DNA of 49,637 bases. It comes from a bacterium (GTDB taxonomy: Bacteria; Oederibacteriota; CAKKQC01). Position 1 is the stretch's first letter. Each line of letters begins with the position of its first letter. The position numbers and the translations under genes were made by a program. Below, one piece after another: positions 1-7,344 of this stretch. The notes under the pieces were generated by a model, which saw only the letters and a list, made by a program, of their open reading frames with translations, was not told the origin of the DNA and did not search any database. The stretch is from contig CAKKQC010000018.1 in NCBI GenBank assembly GCA_919901855.1, forward strand, positions 12,358 through 61,994, in the 5' to 3' direction.

Positions 1-1229
1 GCTGCGGACGCAGCCGACGCAGCCGACGCGGCCGCCGTCGCCGCCGCCGGTCCCCGACCAAACGCCACGTGCTCGACCTCGAGCCCCGGCACCTGCCTGA
101 GCCCGTCGAGGACGCTCACCTTACGGGCCGGTTCCATATACGAACTCCCCCCGCCGCCCCAGACCGCCGGGTGGGCGTTGGGGCCGAGGACCGCGACCCG
201 CCGGATCCTCGCCGGGTCGAGCGGCAGGACGCCCCCGGAGTTCTTGAGCAGGACGATCCCCGCGCGCGCCTCGTCCAGCGCCACCTCCCGGGTAACGGGG
301 TCGTCCATGGGAATGCCCGCGATGACCTGCGGCCGGTCCAGGAACCCGGCGGCGATGATCGTACGCAAGATGTGCCGGACCTTGTCGTCGATCACGTCCG
401 TCGTCAGGGCGCCGGACGCGAGACCGGCCGTGATCCGTTCCCTGGTCATTCGCTTGCCCGACGGCATCTCGAGGTCGAGCCCGCCCGCCGCCGCGGCCAG
501 ACCGTCGTGGGTCCCCCCCCAGTCGGACATGACGATCCCCTTGAACCCCCATTCCTTGCGGAGCACCTGGATGTTCAGGAAGGGGTTCTCGGCGCAGAAC
601 GCCCCGTTGACCTTGTTGTAGGCGTCCATGACGCACTGCGCGCCGCCCGCGACAATCGCCTCACGGAAGGCGGGCAGGTAGATCTCGCGCATGGTCCTCT
701 CGTCCACCTGCGCGTCCACGGTCTCCCGGTCGTTCTCCTGGTTGTTGCACGCGAAGTGCTTGACGCAGGCGAGCACGCCCTCTCCCTGGATCGCCCGCAC
801 CTCCGCGGCCGCGAGCTGTCCGGCCAGGTACGGGTCCTCGCCCAGGTACTCGAAGTTCCGGCCGCACTGGGGGGTGCGGTATATGTTGAGCGCCGGCCCC
901 AGCAGGATGTGCACTCCGCGGCCCCGGGCGTCCCGGCCCAGGGCGGCTCCGACTCGCGCCGCCATCGCGAGGTCCCACGTCGCCGCGAGGCAGATGCCCG
1001 CGGGGTACGCCGTGCTCCGGACCCCGACGGGTCCGTCGCTCATCTTGATCGGCGGGATCTTGAGCCGGGGCATCCCCCGGATGTAATACCCGTTCACCCC
1101 GCCCAGGTACGCGATCTTCTCGTCGAGGGTCATCCGTCCCAGCAGGCTCTCGACCCGCTGCCCCACCTCGTCGCGGGCGGCCGCCACGCCGGCCAGGCAC
1201 AGTAGCGCGAGCGCGATCCCTCTTCTCAT
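1..1229 (-). CDS. Glycoside hydrolase family 3 beta-glucosidase-like enzyme (3' end beyond window)
   Basis: Reading leftward from the ATG at 1229, the frame stays open to base 1, giving about 409 residues of an exported family 3 glycosidase. The N-terminus (MRRGIALALLCLAGVAAA) is a signal peptide. The GH3 N-terminal barrel follows, with LLGRMTLDEKIAYLGG, the substrate-pocket segment MSDGPVG, NFEYLGEDPYLAG near residue 125, the KHFACNNQE block near 155, and MSDWGGTHDG near 234, whose Asp is the nucleophile in this family. The start of the second domain (VLLKNSGGVLPLD) is visible. The frame then enters an Ala-rich stretch at 1-50 that is low in complexity. The enzyme would release terminal beta-linked glucose or xylose; the exact substrate cannot be read. 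Function is secure at family level. Confidence 0.93.
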   Translation of the reverse strand, partial: MRRGIALALLCLAGVAAARDEVGQRVESLLGRMTLDEKIAYLGGVNGYYIRGMPRLKIPPIKMSDGPVGVRSTAYPAGICLAATWDLAMAARVGAALGRDARGRGVHILLGPALNIYRTPQCGRNFEYLGEDPYLAGQLAAAEVRAIQGEGVLACVKHFACNNQENDRETVDAQVDERTMREIYLPAFREAIVAGGAQCVMDAYNKVNGAFCAENPFLNIQVLRKEWGFKGIVMSDWGGTHDGLAAAAGGLDLEMPSGKRMTRERITAGLASGALTTDVIDDKVRHILRTIIAAGFLDRPQVIAGIPMDDPVTREVALDEARAGIVLLKNSGGVLPLDPARIRRVAVLGPNAHPAVWGGGGSSYMEPARKVSVLDGLRQVPGLEVEHVAFGRGPAAATAAASAASAASA

Positions 1230-1238
1230 CGAAGCCTC

Positions 1239-1244
1239 ATTGTA
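1239..1244 (-). promoter_or_regulatory. Candidate -10 element of the GH3 gene
   Basis: TACAAT on the minus strand ends 9 bases before the GH3 ATG at 1229, and no Shine-Dalgarno sequence lies between them. It fits the leaderless-type starts seen elsewhere in the window. No good -35 element was found. Confidence 0.5.
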
Positions 1245-1252
1245 CGGTCAGG

Positions 1253-1280
1253 TTGCGGAGGGGACCGAAGTGGTACTATA
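1253..1280 (+). promoter_or_regulatory. Candidate promoter of tRNA-Gly
   Basis: TTGCGG (1253-1258) and TACTAT (1274-1279) sit 15 bases apart just upstream of the tRNA, or 16 apart if ACTATA is taken as the -10. The element lies back to back with the start region of the GH3 gene on the other strand. Spacing is slightly short, so this is tentative. Confidence 0.35.
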
Positions 1281-1288
1281 TGGTCAGT

Positions 1289-1360
1289 GCGGGCGTAATT
1301 CAGGGGCAGAATGTCAGCTTCCCAAGCTGAACGTCGGGGGTTCGATTCCCCCCGCCCGCT
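1289..1360 (+). tRNA. tRNA-Gly (anticodon CCC)
   Basis: A complete 72-base cloverleaf can be folded by eye. The acceptor GCGGGCG pairs with CGCCCGC. The D stem ATTC/GAAT encloses AGGGGCA. The anticodon stem TCAGC/GCTGA holds the loop TTCCCAA, giving anticodon CCC. The T arm is GGGGG-TTCGATT-CCCCC. The discriminator base is T, as expected for bacterial tRNA-Gly. CCA is not encoded. Confidence 0.96.
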
Positions 1361-1417
1361 CGGATTCATCGTTCGATCGCCAATCGCTTCCTTCCCCCGC
1401 CCCACCCAGCCGGTGCA

Positions 1418-1579
1418 ATGGTGGTCATGAACGCCGCGAAAGCCTGGCAGAACCGTCTCGCCCAGTGGAACGCGTTCGAACGCTGGCATCGCGACGACGA
1501 CCCGGCGAATCGCGTCATGGGGGTATGCACTTCACTCACCGACCCCCCACAACATCACCCCATGGGCGCGCGCACCTGA
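1418..1579 (+). CDS. Possible small protein or gene remnant, 53 aa
   Basis: This lies in the otherwise empty interval 1361-1618 downstream of the tRNA. From ATG at 1418 (or 1427) the frame reads AKAWQNRLAQWNAFERWHRD, an amphipathic Trp-rich segment that looks like the start of a real protein. It then degenerates into low-information sequence before the TGA at 1577. The second half is compositionally unlike the first, so it may be the 5' remnant of a decayed gene rather than an intact one. No family is recognised. No clear ribosome binding site is seen, and nothing else is seen in this interval. Confidence 0.25.
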   Translation: MVVMNAAKAWQNRLAQWNAFERWHRDDDPANRVMGVCTSLTDPPQHHPMGART

Positions 1580-1618
1580 ACGATTCAGCGTGGCGGAATG
1601 AACGCCCGGAAGTTCCGG

Positions 1619-2041
1619 TCAGTAGCTGAGCGAGAACGTCTTGGCCGGGTAGTCGACGGTCAGCACGAAGTTGGACAGGAAGCTCTTCACCCCCAAGAGC
1701 GGGATCCTGAGACGGGGATTGAAGTCGATGATGGCGTCAGCCACAGTAAACCCGTCGAAAGAGATCGAAGCTGAGTGGCTATAGACCGTGGTCGGACCCG
1801 CCCCCGTCAAGACCGTCTTCGGCTTGCCCTTGTCGATCGTGTGCCCCAGCTGCGCGGCCAGTTCAACCGGGAAGGAGCACTCATCGGCACCCGTGTCGAT
1901 CAGGGCCAGGGCATCAACGGTCTTCCCCGGAGTCGGACTGGACGCCCTGATGAGGAGGTAGGGCCGGGGCATTTCTCCGGCCCCAAGCACCAGAAAGGGG
2001 TAGGTCTTAGTCGGCACGGAGCGGGAAGAGCAGGACGGCAT
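1619..2041 (-). CDS. Retropepsin-like aspartic protease, clan AA
   Basis: A small single-domain protein of up to 140 residues. The catalytic motif is ALIDTGADECSFP, with hydrophobic-hydrophobic-DTGA as in retropepsin-like proteases that act as homodimers. A glycine-rich flap-like region (TVLTGAGPTTVYSHSASI) follows, and the C-terminal IPLLGVKSFLSNFVLTVDYP matches the conserved ending of bacterial members. It has no signal peptide, so it is probably cytoplasmic. The start is uncertain: ATG at 2041 has GGAGAAGG just before it and overlaps the upstream gene by 35 bases, while GTG at 2017 would overlap by 11. It follows the DUF5678 gene and is surely co-transcribed with it. The protease fold is well supported; the substrate is unknown. 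Confidence 0.85.
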   Translation of the reverse strand: MPSCSSRSVPTKTYPFLVLGAGEMPRPYLLIRASSPTPGKTVDALALIDTGADECSFPVELAAQLGHTIDKGKPKTVLTGAGPTTVYSHSASISFDGFTVADAIIDFNPRLRIPLLGVKSFLSNFVLTVDYPAKTFSLSY

Positions 2042-2219
2042 CCTTCTCCGGGACGAAGACCAGGATGGGGTTCACCGTGCCGCGGCTCTTGGCTTCGTCC
2101 AGCACCACGCCGGGGTCCTTCCCGCTGGCGACGACCTTCCGGTCCTCCATGCTGGCGATGGCGATGTACTGGCCGCCGTACTTCTCGGCATCGCTCGCGT
2201 TGAGCAACACGTTCTCCAT
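2007..2219 (-). CDS. DUF5678-type small protein, 70 aa
   Basis: The 70-residue protein reads KYGGQYIAIASMEDRKVVAS, then a Gly-Lys-Asp turn, a helix (VVLDEAKSRG), and the strand PILVFVPEKDAVLLF. This is the pattern of the DUF5678 family: keep it wide, carry a value, give a period, and end in a hydrophobic strand. Its biochemical role is unknown. Genes of this type are often found next to retropepsin-like protease genes, and here the reading frames overlap, so the two products may act together, perhaps as partner or substrate. The ATG at 2219 is preceded by a -10-like hexamer at 6 bases and no Shine-Dalgarno sequence. Confidence 0.75.
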   Translation of the reverse strand: MENVLLNASDAEKYGGQYIAIASMEDRKVVASGKDPGVVLDEAKSRGTVNPILVFVPEKDAVLLFPLRAD

Positions 2220-2225
2220 GCCTCT

Positions 2226-2231
2226 ATCCTA
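2226..2231 (-). promoter_or_regulatory. Candidate -10 element of the DUF5678/protease operon
   Basis: TAGGAT on the minus strand, six bases before the ATG at 2219. The long palindrome at 2258-2315 lies a short distance upstream. Confidence 0.5.
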
Positions 2232-2257
2232 GCACCCGTCGTGAAAGGGAAAGTCCG

Positions 2258-2315
2258 GGGACGGTCTTTGGATCATTGGATTCTCCCGGGAATCCAATGA
2301 TCCAAAGACCGTCCC
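2258..2315. repeat. Perfect 26-bp inverted repeat with 6-base loop (REP-like palindrome)
   Basis: The arms at 2258-2283 and 2290-2315 are exact reverse complements (GGGACGGTCTTTGGATC at the outer end) around the loop TCCCGG. The local base composition is much less G+C-rich than the flanking genes. It sits between the stop of the interrupted membrane-protein gene (2389) and the promoter of the DUF5678 operon. Its length and perfection exceed a typical terminator, and there is no T tract. It most resembles the dispersed palindromes that accompany REP-associated tyrosine transposases, but no transposase is in this window. Confidence 0.85.
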
Positions 2316-2340
2316 TGTGCCCCTTGTCCCTGTGCCCCTT
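2311..2340. repeat. Two tandem 15-bp direct repeats beside the palindrome
   Basis: GTCCCTGTGCCCCTT occurs twice head to tail (2311-2325 and 2326-2340). The first copy begins inside the right arm of the palindrome, so the two repeats form one composite element. Confidence 0.85.
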
Positions 2341-2388
2341 TCTATCTCAGGATGAAGTAAAACCGGTAATCGCCCTCCCTGCTTCGGC

Positions 2389-3246
2389 CTATCTCCCGGG
2401 CTGACTCACTCCTCCATCAGTCGATCCCGACATCCAGACGGGCCTCGGGCCCGGATCCAGGCGCGGACCGCACGGCGGGAGATCGCTCAGCCACCACGCG
2501 AGCGCCACTCCCGCACCAACCACCATCCCGACAATCGAGCCGACGACCTCCCCCTCGGTCGTCATCCGACCGGTCTTCAAGCTTCCACCGCCCGCCAGAT
2601 ATCCCAAGACCGATCCAGCGGCGAAGGACAGGATCGGCAAGCGCTGGTGGTACCACAGCCGCTTCGATTCGCACGCCCGCCATTCCCGATCAGCAGCCTT
2701 CCAGTCCCCCCACCATTTCCTGTCCAGATCCGTCCACGCAATGTCCCCGCATCGAGGAGCCGTGACCGTCCCGATCAGCCAACCGAGGCCAACGGCCGTC
2801 AGCTCGGCACCCACCATCGTGAACAGAGGCGACACCTTGTCCTCTCGGAGCCCCCTCGGCAGGACTTTCGGCCGGGCAAGAACGAGAATCATCAGAGGCA
2901 GGCCCGCCCACCCGCCATTGATGACCCAAGTTTCCCTGTGCTGGGCACGAACGAACTCACAGACCGCTCTCGACGGGACAGGAGCCTTCGGCACTTCCAC
3001 TGGATATGGCTGGGCAATGATCGAGATGGCCTTGGTCAGTTGCGCAGGCTCCTACGCTTCGTTGGAGTAGGTTCCCCCCGGGTGCTCGAACCCTGTGTCG
3101 ACATCCGAACGGGTCCTCGGAGCCGCAGTGGACGTCGCGGTCCATACCGGGGCAGCAAACGCGGACCGCGCCGCCGGTGCGCCGCCAGCGAGCGCGAGGC
3201 GGGGCAGCAACGCAAGGCCCATGGCTACTGCCAGCCCAGGGTTCAT
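2389..3246 (-). pseudogene. Exported or membrane protein gene interrupted by an in-frame TAG
   Basis: ATG at 3246 opens a frame with a signal peptide (MNPGLAVAMGLALLPRLALA) that runs 64 codons to a TAG at 3054-3052. The same frame then continues without another stop for 220 codons to 2389. It reads EPAQLTKAISIIAQPYPVEV and on into a protein with about four hydrophobic segments (WAGLPLMILVLA, FTMVGAELTAVGLGWLIG, LPILSFAAGSVLGYLAGGG, GSIVGMVVGAGVALAWWL). Promoter-like sequence and signal peptide belong to the upstream part; the membrane part has only a GTG at 3000 and no promoter or Shine-Dalgarno sequence. The simplest reading is one gene of about 285 codons with a nonsense mutation, a sequencing error or readthrough. 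The family is not recognised. Confidence 0.6.
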
Positions 3247-3252
3247 ACGGCT

Positions 3253-3258
3253 AGTCTA
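3253..3258 (-). promoter_or_regulatory. Candidate -10 element for the start at 3246
   Basis: TAGACT on the minus strand, six bases before the ATG at 3246. It supports 3246 rather than 3000 as the true gene start. Confidence 0.45.
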
Positions 3259-3284
3259 CCCTCCCCCCCGGCCACGAGGGAGGT

Positions 3285-3303
3285 ACGGGGGCATGTCCCC
3301 CGT
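3285..3303 (-). terminator. Hairpin downstream of the secreted beta-rich protein gene
   Basis: ACGGGGG (3285-3291) pairs perfectly with CCCCCGT (3297-3303) around a 5-base loop, about 50 bases after the stop of the gene at 3355-4530. There is no T tract, so it may be a weak or Rho-assisted terminator. Confidence 0.35.
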
Positions 3304-3354
3304 CTTGTCGTGGGGCCTATCAGGAACGCCCCGGCCGCTCCGACGCGCCGCCGG

Positions 3355-4530
3355 CTACAGCTCGAACCCGATCGCGAACCGGAAGGTGGTCTCGTTGGCG
3401 ATGGGCAGCGTGACGATGTCCTCGTAGTAGTTGCGACCCCCGCCCATTCCGATGTGCATGCCGGCCGATCCCACGGGGATGGCCATCGCATCCACGAAGA
3501 CCCCCCAGCCCCAGGGGTCTCCGAACTCGGGCCGGTTGAAGCAGGAGCCGTGCACCTCGATCCGGAGGTGGAAGCCGCCGGCGGCCCCCCCGGCTCCGGC
3601 GACGCGGTCACGTCGCGAGCCGTCCCCGAACAGGGTCAGCTCCGCCTTGAGCAGGGCGTGGTCGAAGCCGGTCCCGAGGCCCCGCTCGTACCGGCCGGTC
3701 GCTTCCGTCGAGAGGGAGACGGGCGCCGCCCAGGCGCGGACGCGCGTCGCCTGCACGCCGACCTGGTAGTTCCTGAACTGGGGGATGGCCGCGAACTCGG
3801 GACCCGCGGATTCCCAGATCGAGGCCCGGACCACCTGCATATGGCCCTTGAGCTGACTCACGCCCCCGCGGTCGAACAGGAAGCCCGTGGTCAGCCCCGC
3901 CACGGGGATGGTGCCGTGGATGAAGCCCTGCGTGGAGTCCATCTCCGTGGTCTTGCGGCCCGAGGCGTTCCCGTACCGCACGCCCGCGCCGTCCGTACTC
4001 CCCGACCCGGTCTCGGTGCTCGAGAACACTCGCCGGCCGCCGACGAGGCGGGTCACCGGACGCATCCGCACGAAAAGGCCGAGCGAGCCGCTCCAACCCG
4101 CGCTCCGGTCGAAGATCGAGCCGTACGCGAGCACGGTACGGTAACCCCAGCCGTCCTCCATGGGGCTCCCCTTCGGCGTCAGGTTCGTGGAGTAGAAGTC
4201 GACGCCGACGCGAACCCCGGCCTCGTCCCGCCACTTCCATGGCACGCCCCCCAGGCACACCTGGCCTCCCGCAACATGCGCCTCCGTGTCGACCCCGTCG
4301 ACCGAAATGGTGTAGGCGGGGCCCACCACCGCCCCGCCCTCGAAAAACACGACGGGCTGGCGTTCCCGGTACACCTGCTGGTACTCGAAGAACGTGTCGA
4401 ACACGTTCGGGGAACGCAGGGCGAGGGCTTTCAGCTCCTCGACGGAGAGGGTCCGCGCGGCCCCGGCCGCGGACGCGACCGCGACCACGCATGTCATCCA
4501 CGCGACCCATCCGGCGGCGCACCGCATCAC
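3355..4530 (-). CDS. Secreted, probably outer-membrane, beta-rich protein of unknown function
   Basis: The 391-residue product has a signal peptide (CAAGWVAWMTCVVAVASAAG). It next has a short helical segment (LSVEELKALALRSPNVFDTF) and a long body of alternating hydrophobic strands and Gly/Asn/Ser turns. The last residues are TTFRFAIGFEL; a final aromatic-rich strand ending in a hydrophobic residue is typical of outer-membrane barrels recognised by BamA. The likely start is GTG at 4530, because a TATTAT box ends 7 bases before it; the ATG at 4527 is the alternative. The gene stands alone, with a hairpin downstream. I do not recognise the family, and a periplasmic carbohydrate-binding or lectin-like role would be a guess. 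Confidence 0.75.
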   Translation of the reverse strand: MMRCAAGWVAWMTCVVAVASAAGAARTLSVEELKALALRSPNVFDTFFEYQQVYRERQPVVFFEGGAVVGPAYTISVDGVDTEAHVAGGQVCLGGVPWKWRDEAGVRVGVDFYSTNLTPKGSPMEDGWGYRTVLAYGSIFDRSAGWSGSLGLFVRMRPVTRLVGGRRVFSSTETGSGSTDGAGVRYGNASGRKTTEMDSTQGFIHGTIPVAGLTTGFLFDRGGVSQLKGHMQVVRASIWESAGPEFAAIPQFRNYQVGVQATRVRAWAAPVSLSTEATGRYERGLGTGFDHALLKAELTLFGDGSRRDRVAGAGGAAGGFHLRIEVHGSCFNRPEFGDPWGWGVFVDAMAIPVGSAGMHIGMGGGRNYYEDIVTLPIANETTFRFAIGFEL

Positions 4531-4537
4531 GCCCCGG

Positions 4538-4543
4538 ATAATA
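4538..4543 (-). promoter_or_regulatory. Candidate -10 element of the beta-rich protein gene
   Basis: TATTAT on the minus strand, seven bases before the GTG at 4530. The palindrome CCCCGGGG lies just upstream of it. Confidence 0.5.
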
Positions 4544-4568
4544 CCACCCCGGGGCGGCGCCGGACCGG

Positions 4569-6344
4569 CTACCGCGGGCGGGAGGGGCCGCGGGTCAGGA
4601 GGCCCACCAGCTCGGGGAGGTGGGATTCGTACACGCCGCGGGGGGAGGTCGAGCGGCGGACGCAGAGGGAGGCTGCGAGCCCGATGACCTCGCCCATCAT
4701 CCCGCCGGTGCGCATGACGCGGGCGGTGCCCAGGGCCTCGTGGGTCACGCTGATGTCGCGGCCGGCCATGAACAAGTTGGGGACGTTGCGGCTGTAGAGC
4801 GCGCGGTACGGAGCCCAGAAGGGCTGTTTCAGCTCCTCGATGAGCGCTTCGGATATGAACTCACGGCCTTCGAGCCCCGCGGCGAACGCCGGGTGCGGGC
4901 GGTGCAGGTCCACGCCCCAGGTGCAGGGAAAGCAGGCATCTTCGAACTTGCGTCCCGCGCGCACGTCGTCCCGGGTCACGATCACGTCGCCCAGGAGGCG
5001 GCGGGACTCGCGCTTGCCCGAGATCCAGGCGGCCCAGGCGAGCCGGCCGTTCGGGTACTTGCCGAGCGTGTTCTTGAGCGCGTCCCAGGCGCCGTACATG
5101 GCCAGCAGGTTCCAGTCGCGCATCCGCTCCACGTCCGCGACCGGGTCCCAGTCGAACCCGCACTCCCAGAACCACGCCCCCAGCCCGTCGGGCCCGGGGT
5201 CCGTGAACTGCGCCGCGTACTCGTCGCGGCCCGGGAAGGGCGCATGGGCGAGATCGAGGGCCCACGGACACCGCGGAAACGGCGAAGGTGAGCCCGTGTC
5301 CTTGATGTGCCACAGATTCGATGGGCCCATGTGGCCCTTAGCCGTGGCCTCGAAGTCCGCGCCGGCGAGGGCGCCCAGCGCCCCGTCGCCGGTGCAATCG
5401 GCAAAGAGCCTGCCGGCGAGGCGGACACGGTGGGAGGTCCGGATGTCCTGCGCTACGACCGACTCAAGTCCCGCAGGGCCGGTCTCGGCCGAGATCACGC
5501 GGTAACCGAGGAAGAGCGTGATCCGTTTCTCGGCGCGCACGAGTGCGAGCTTGGCGTTGTCCTCGTAGAGATCGGCCGTGTTCGAGGGGCCGTAGTGGGC
5601 CTTCCGCGCCTGTTCGAGCTCGCGAACAACGTTGCCGATGTCCGGATACGGGGGCAGGTTGGTCTCGCCGCCCAGCCAGACCCGGACCTCGGATGAATTG
5701 TTGCCGCCCAGGACGGGCCGGTCCTGGACGAAGGCGACGGAGAGGCCCTCGCGGGCGGCGGTGAGGGCGGCGCAAATCCCGGGGATGCCGCCGCCCGCGA
5801 CCACGAGGTCGAACGAGCCGGCGTCCGCGGGGGCGGGGGGCAGGCCGAGCGCGATGCGACGGAAGGCGTCGAGGGCGGGGCCAGCGTCGGGAGGGACGAA
5901 CCCGGGGTCGGCGGAAAAGAGGATGGCATCAGCGCGACCCTCGAACCCGGTGAGGTCGTGGAGGGCGATCGTCGCGCGGCGGGCGGGGAGCGTGACCGGT
6001 CCGCCGTCCTGCCAGTGCCACGCGGCGCCCTCGGTGCCGAAGATCGTGGACAGGGGCACCCCGTCGATGAGGAGCTGAAACCGACCCGGGGCCTCCCCCG
6101 CCTGCCGCGTGTGGGCCCAGTCGCGGGTCCGCACCCAGACGCGCCAGGAGCCGGGGGCGGGCACATCGATCATGCCGGTGGCGTCGCGGACGGGAACCCC
6201 CAGCCCGTGCGCGAGCAGGTACGGGGACCCCATCTGGTCCATCGACTGCTGGTCCACGACCCAGCCCCCGGGGTCGGCGAGCGCCTCCGCCTCGACGAGG
6301 ATGTCCCGCCGCTGCTCGTTCAACCGCCCAGCCTCCCCTGGCAT
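4569..6344 (-). CDS. FAD-dependent oxidoreductase, FAD_oxidored (PF12831) type
   Basis: The 591-residue protein opens with a golvesin/xanthan-lyase-like beta domain (about residues 15-150; EAEALADPGGWVVDQQSMDQ, WRVWVRTRDW). It continues into a Rossmann FAD domain beginning DLVVAGGGIPGICAALTAAR near residue 180, then VLGGNNSSEVRVWLGG, ADCTGDGALG, and the closing FAD contact NLFMAGRDISVTHEALGTAR. These are hallmarks of the large FAD_oxidored family common in polysaccharide-degrading bacteria, where it sits among glycoside hydrolases. The substrate is not known; oxidation of a sugar or sugar derivative is inferred from this company and from the GH3 and GH2 genes nearby. There is no signal peptide, so it should be cytoplasmic. 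It starts 24 bases after the preceding gene's stop, so the two form an operon. Confidence 0.9.
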   Translation of the reverse strand: MPGEAGRLNEQRRDILVEAEALADPGGWVVDQQSMDQMGSPYLLAHGLGVPVRDATGMIDVPAPGSWRVWVRTRDWAHTRQAGEAPGRFQLLIDGVPLSTIFGTEGAAWHWQDGGPVTLPARRATIALHDLTGFEGRADAILFSADPGFVPPDAGPALDAFRRIALGLPPAPADAGSFDLVVAGGGIPGICAALTAAREGLSVAFVQDRPVLGGNNSSEVRVWLGGETNLPPYPDIGNVVRELEQARKAHYGPSNTADLYEDNAKLALVRAEKRITLFLGYRVISAETGPAGLESVVAQDIRTSHRVRLAGRLFADCTGDGALGALAGADFEATAKGHMGPSNLWHIKDTGSPSPFPRCPWALDLAHAPFPGRDEYAAQFTDPGPDGLGAWFWECGFDWDPVADVERMRDWNLLAMYGAWDALKNTLGKYPNGRLAWAAWISGKRESRRLLGDVIVTRDDVRAGRKFEDACFPCTWGVDLHRPHPAFAAGLEGREFISEALIEELKQPFWAPYRALYSRNVPNLFMAGRDISVTHEALGTARVMRTGGMMGEVIGLAASLCVRRSTSPRGVYESHLPELVGLLTRGPSRPR

Positions 6345-6368
6345 GACCGAAGACTCGTCAGGCCCGGA

Positions 6369-6731
6369 TCAACTCCCCCACTTGTCGAGATCGAGGACCA
6401 GGGACACGCCGGTGAAATGCATGCCGCTGGCATCCCCGTGGAACCCTTCCACTTCCACCTTGCCCTTCAACCCGAGCGCGACCAGCGCTTTCGCCGCCAA
6501 CCGCTGGTCCATGCCGACCTTCGCGCGTTCGCCGGGGGCGAACTTCCGGGGGAGGGACGGATCCTGCGCGGGCTGGAAATCCTGGGCGCCGCTGTCCGGC
6601 TTCTTGAAGGCCAGCCCGTAGGATTGCAGGAGGCCCCAAGCCGGCGCCGCGTTCGTGAAGGAGAAGATGAAACAGTCGGTCGGCGTCTCACCGGCCCCCG
6701 CGTAGATTCCCGTGGACAGCTTCAGTTCCAT
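6369..6731 (-). CDS. Conserved-looking hypothetical protein, 120 aa
   Basis: A soluble protein starting MELKLSTGIYAGAGETPTD with no signal peptide or membrane segment. It reads as a compact alpha/beta domain (VGMDQRLAAKALVALGLKGK, then VEVEGFHGDASGMHFTGVSL). I do not recognise the family. The ATG at 6731 is preferred over a GTG at 6740 because a TATAGT box overlaps the latter and ends 7 bases before the ATG. It is the first gene of an operon with the FAD oxidoreductase, so a role linked to that enzyme is possible but not shown. Confidence 0.7.
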   Translation of the reverse strand: MELKLSTGIYAGAGETPTDCFIFSFTNAAPAWGLLQSYGLAFKKPDSGAQDFQPAQDPSLPRKFAPGERAKVGMDQRLAAKALVALGLKGKVEVEGFHGDASGMHFTGVSLVLDLDKWGS

Positions 6732-6738
6732 GGACCCC

Positions 6739-6744
6739 ACTATA
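6739..6744 (-). promoter_or_regulatory. Candidate -10 element upstream of the 120-aa gene
   Basis: TATAGT on the minus strand, seven bases before the ATG at 6731. Confidence 0.5.
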
Positions 6745-6835
6745 CCAAGCTCCGGAGGGCCCGCCGTTGCATTCGGTCGGCCCCTCGTGCGGGGAAGCCC
6801 AGATTATGGAAGGCGGCACGACCACTCCCGGCTCC

Positions 6836-7279
6836 TCAGCGGGGCCACTCGGAGAGGAAGGTCTCCTCTGGGACGTCCGTCGGGCTCTCGAAGTATATGC
6901 GGTAGCCGTCGGGGTCGGTCAGCCCCACGACCCACATGTGATTCCCGACGAAGGGCTCGTCGGTAGTCAGGCCGTGGCCGGTGAACTCGGCGTGCAGGGC
7001 CAGCGCATCCTTGCAGGTGAAGCAGACGGAGAAGCCCTCGCCGACCCGGGCCGGCTCCTCCCCCACGGTCCCGTCATCCCGCACCCGGTTCTGCACCATG
7101 AGGGCCGCCCCGCCCCGTTGCAGCCGGCACCACCGGAGCCGGCCGTCCGGGTCCCAGCGGTGTTCGATCGAGAACCCGAGGCCGTCTACATAGAAGCGGA
7201 CCGACGCGTCGATATCGCGTACGGTGAAAAAGGGCACCGCCTGCGTAAGATTGGCGGCGGGCGCATTCACCGGCGTCAT
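6836..7279 (-). CDS. VOC (glyoxalase/bleomycin-resistance) superfamily protein
   Basis: A 147-residue single-domain protein of the vicinal oxygen chelate fold. It shows the typical opening AVPFFTVRDIDASVRFYVDG and then LGFSIEHRWDPDGRLRWCRL. The central GGAALMVQNR strand follows, and the closing WVVGLTDPDGYRIYFESPTD carries the conserved DPDG-Y-x-I-x-F-E ending. The Glu of IYFES is the expected metal ligand. Members range from glyoxalase I and dioxygenases to antibiotic-binding proteins, so the reaction cannot be set. ATG at 7279 is the only sensible start; upstream in-frame sequence is low-information. It lies 65 bases downstream of the arrestin-like pair on the same strand and may share their transcript. 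Confidence 0.88.
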   Translation of the reverse strand: MTPVNAPAANLTQAVPFFTVRDIDASVRFYVDGLGFSIEHRWDPDGRLRWCRLQRGGAALMVQNRVRDDGTVGEEPARVGEGFSVCFTCKDALALHAEFTGHGLTTDEPFVGNHMWVVGLTDPDGYRIYFESPTDVPEETFLSEWPR

Positions 7280-7344
7280 GCATACACAACGGGCCGGGGT
7301 GTAGCGGGATTGCCCCGCGGGGGCCTCCGTTCCGAAGTCCCGGT

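Noticed and set aside
1226-1489. Minus-strand frame across the tRNA
   Set aside because: It would read through the tRNA gene and has no protein-like features.
1361-1618. Integration site at the tRNA 3' end
   Set aside because: No direct repeat of the tRNA 3' end and no integrase gene in the window.
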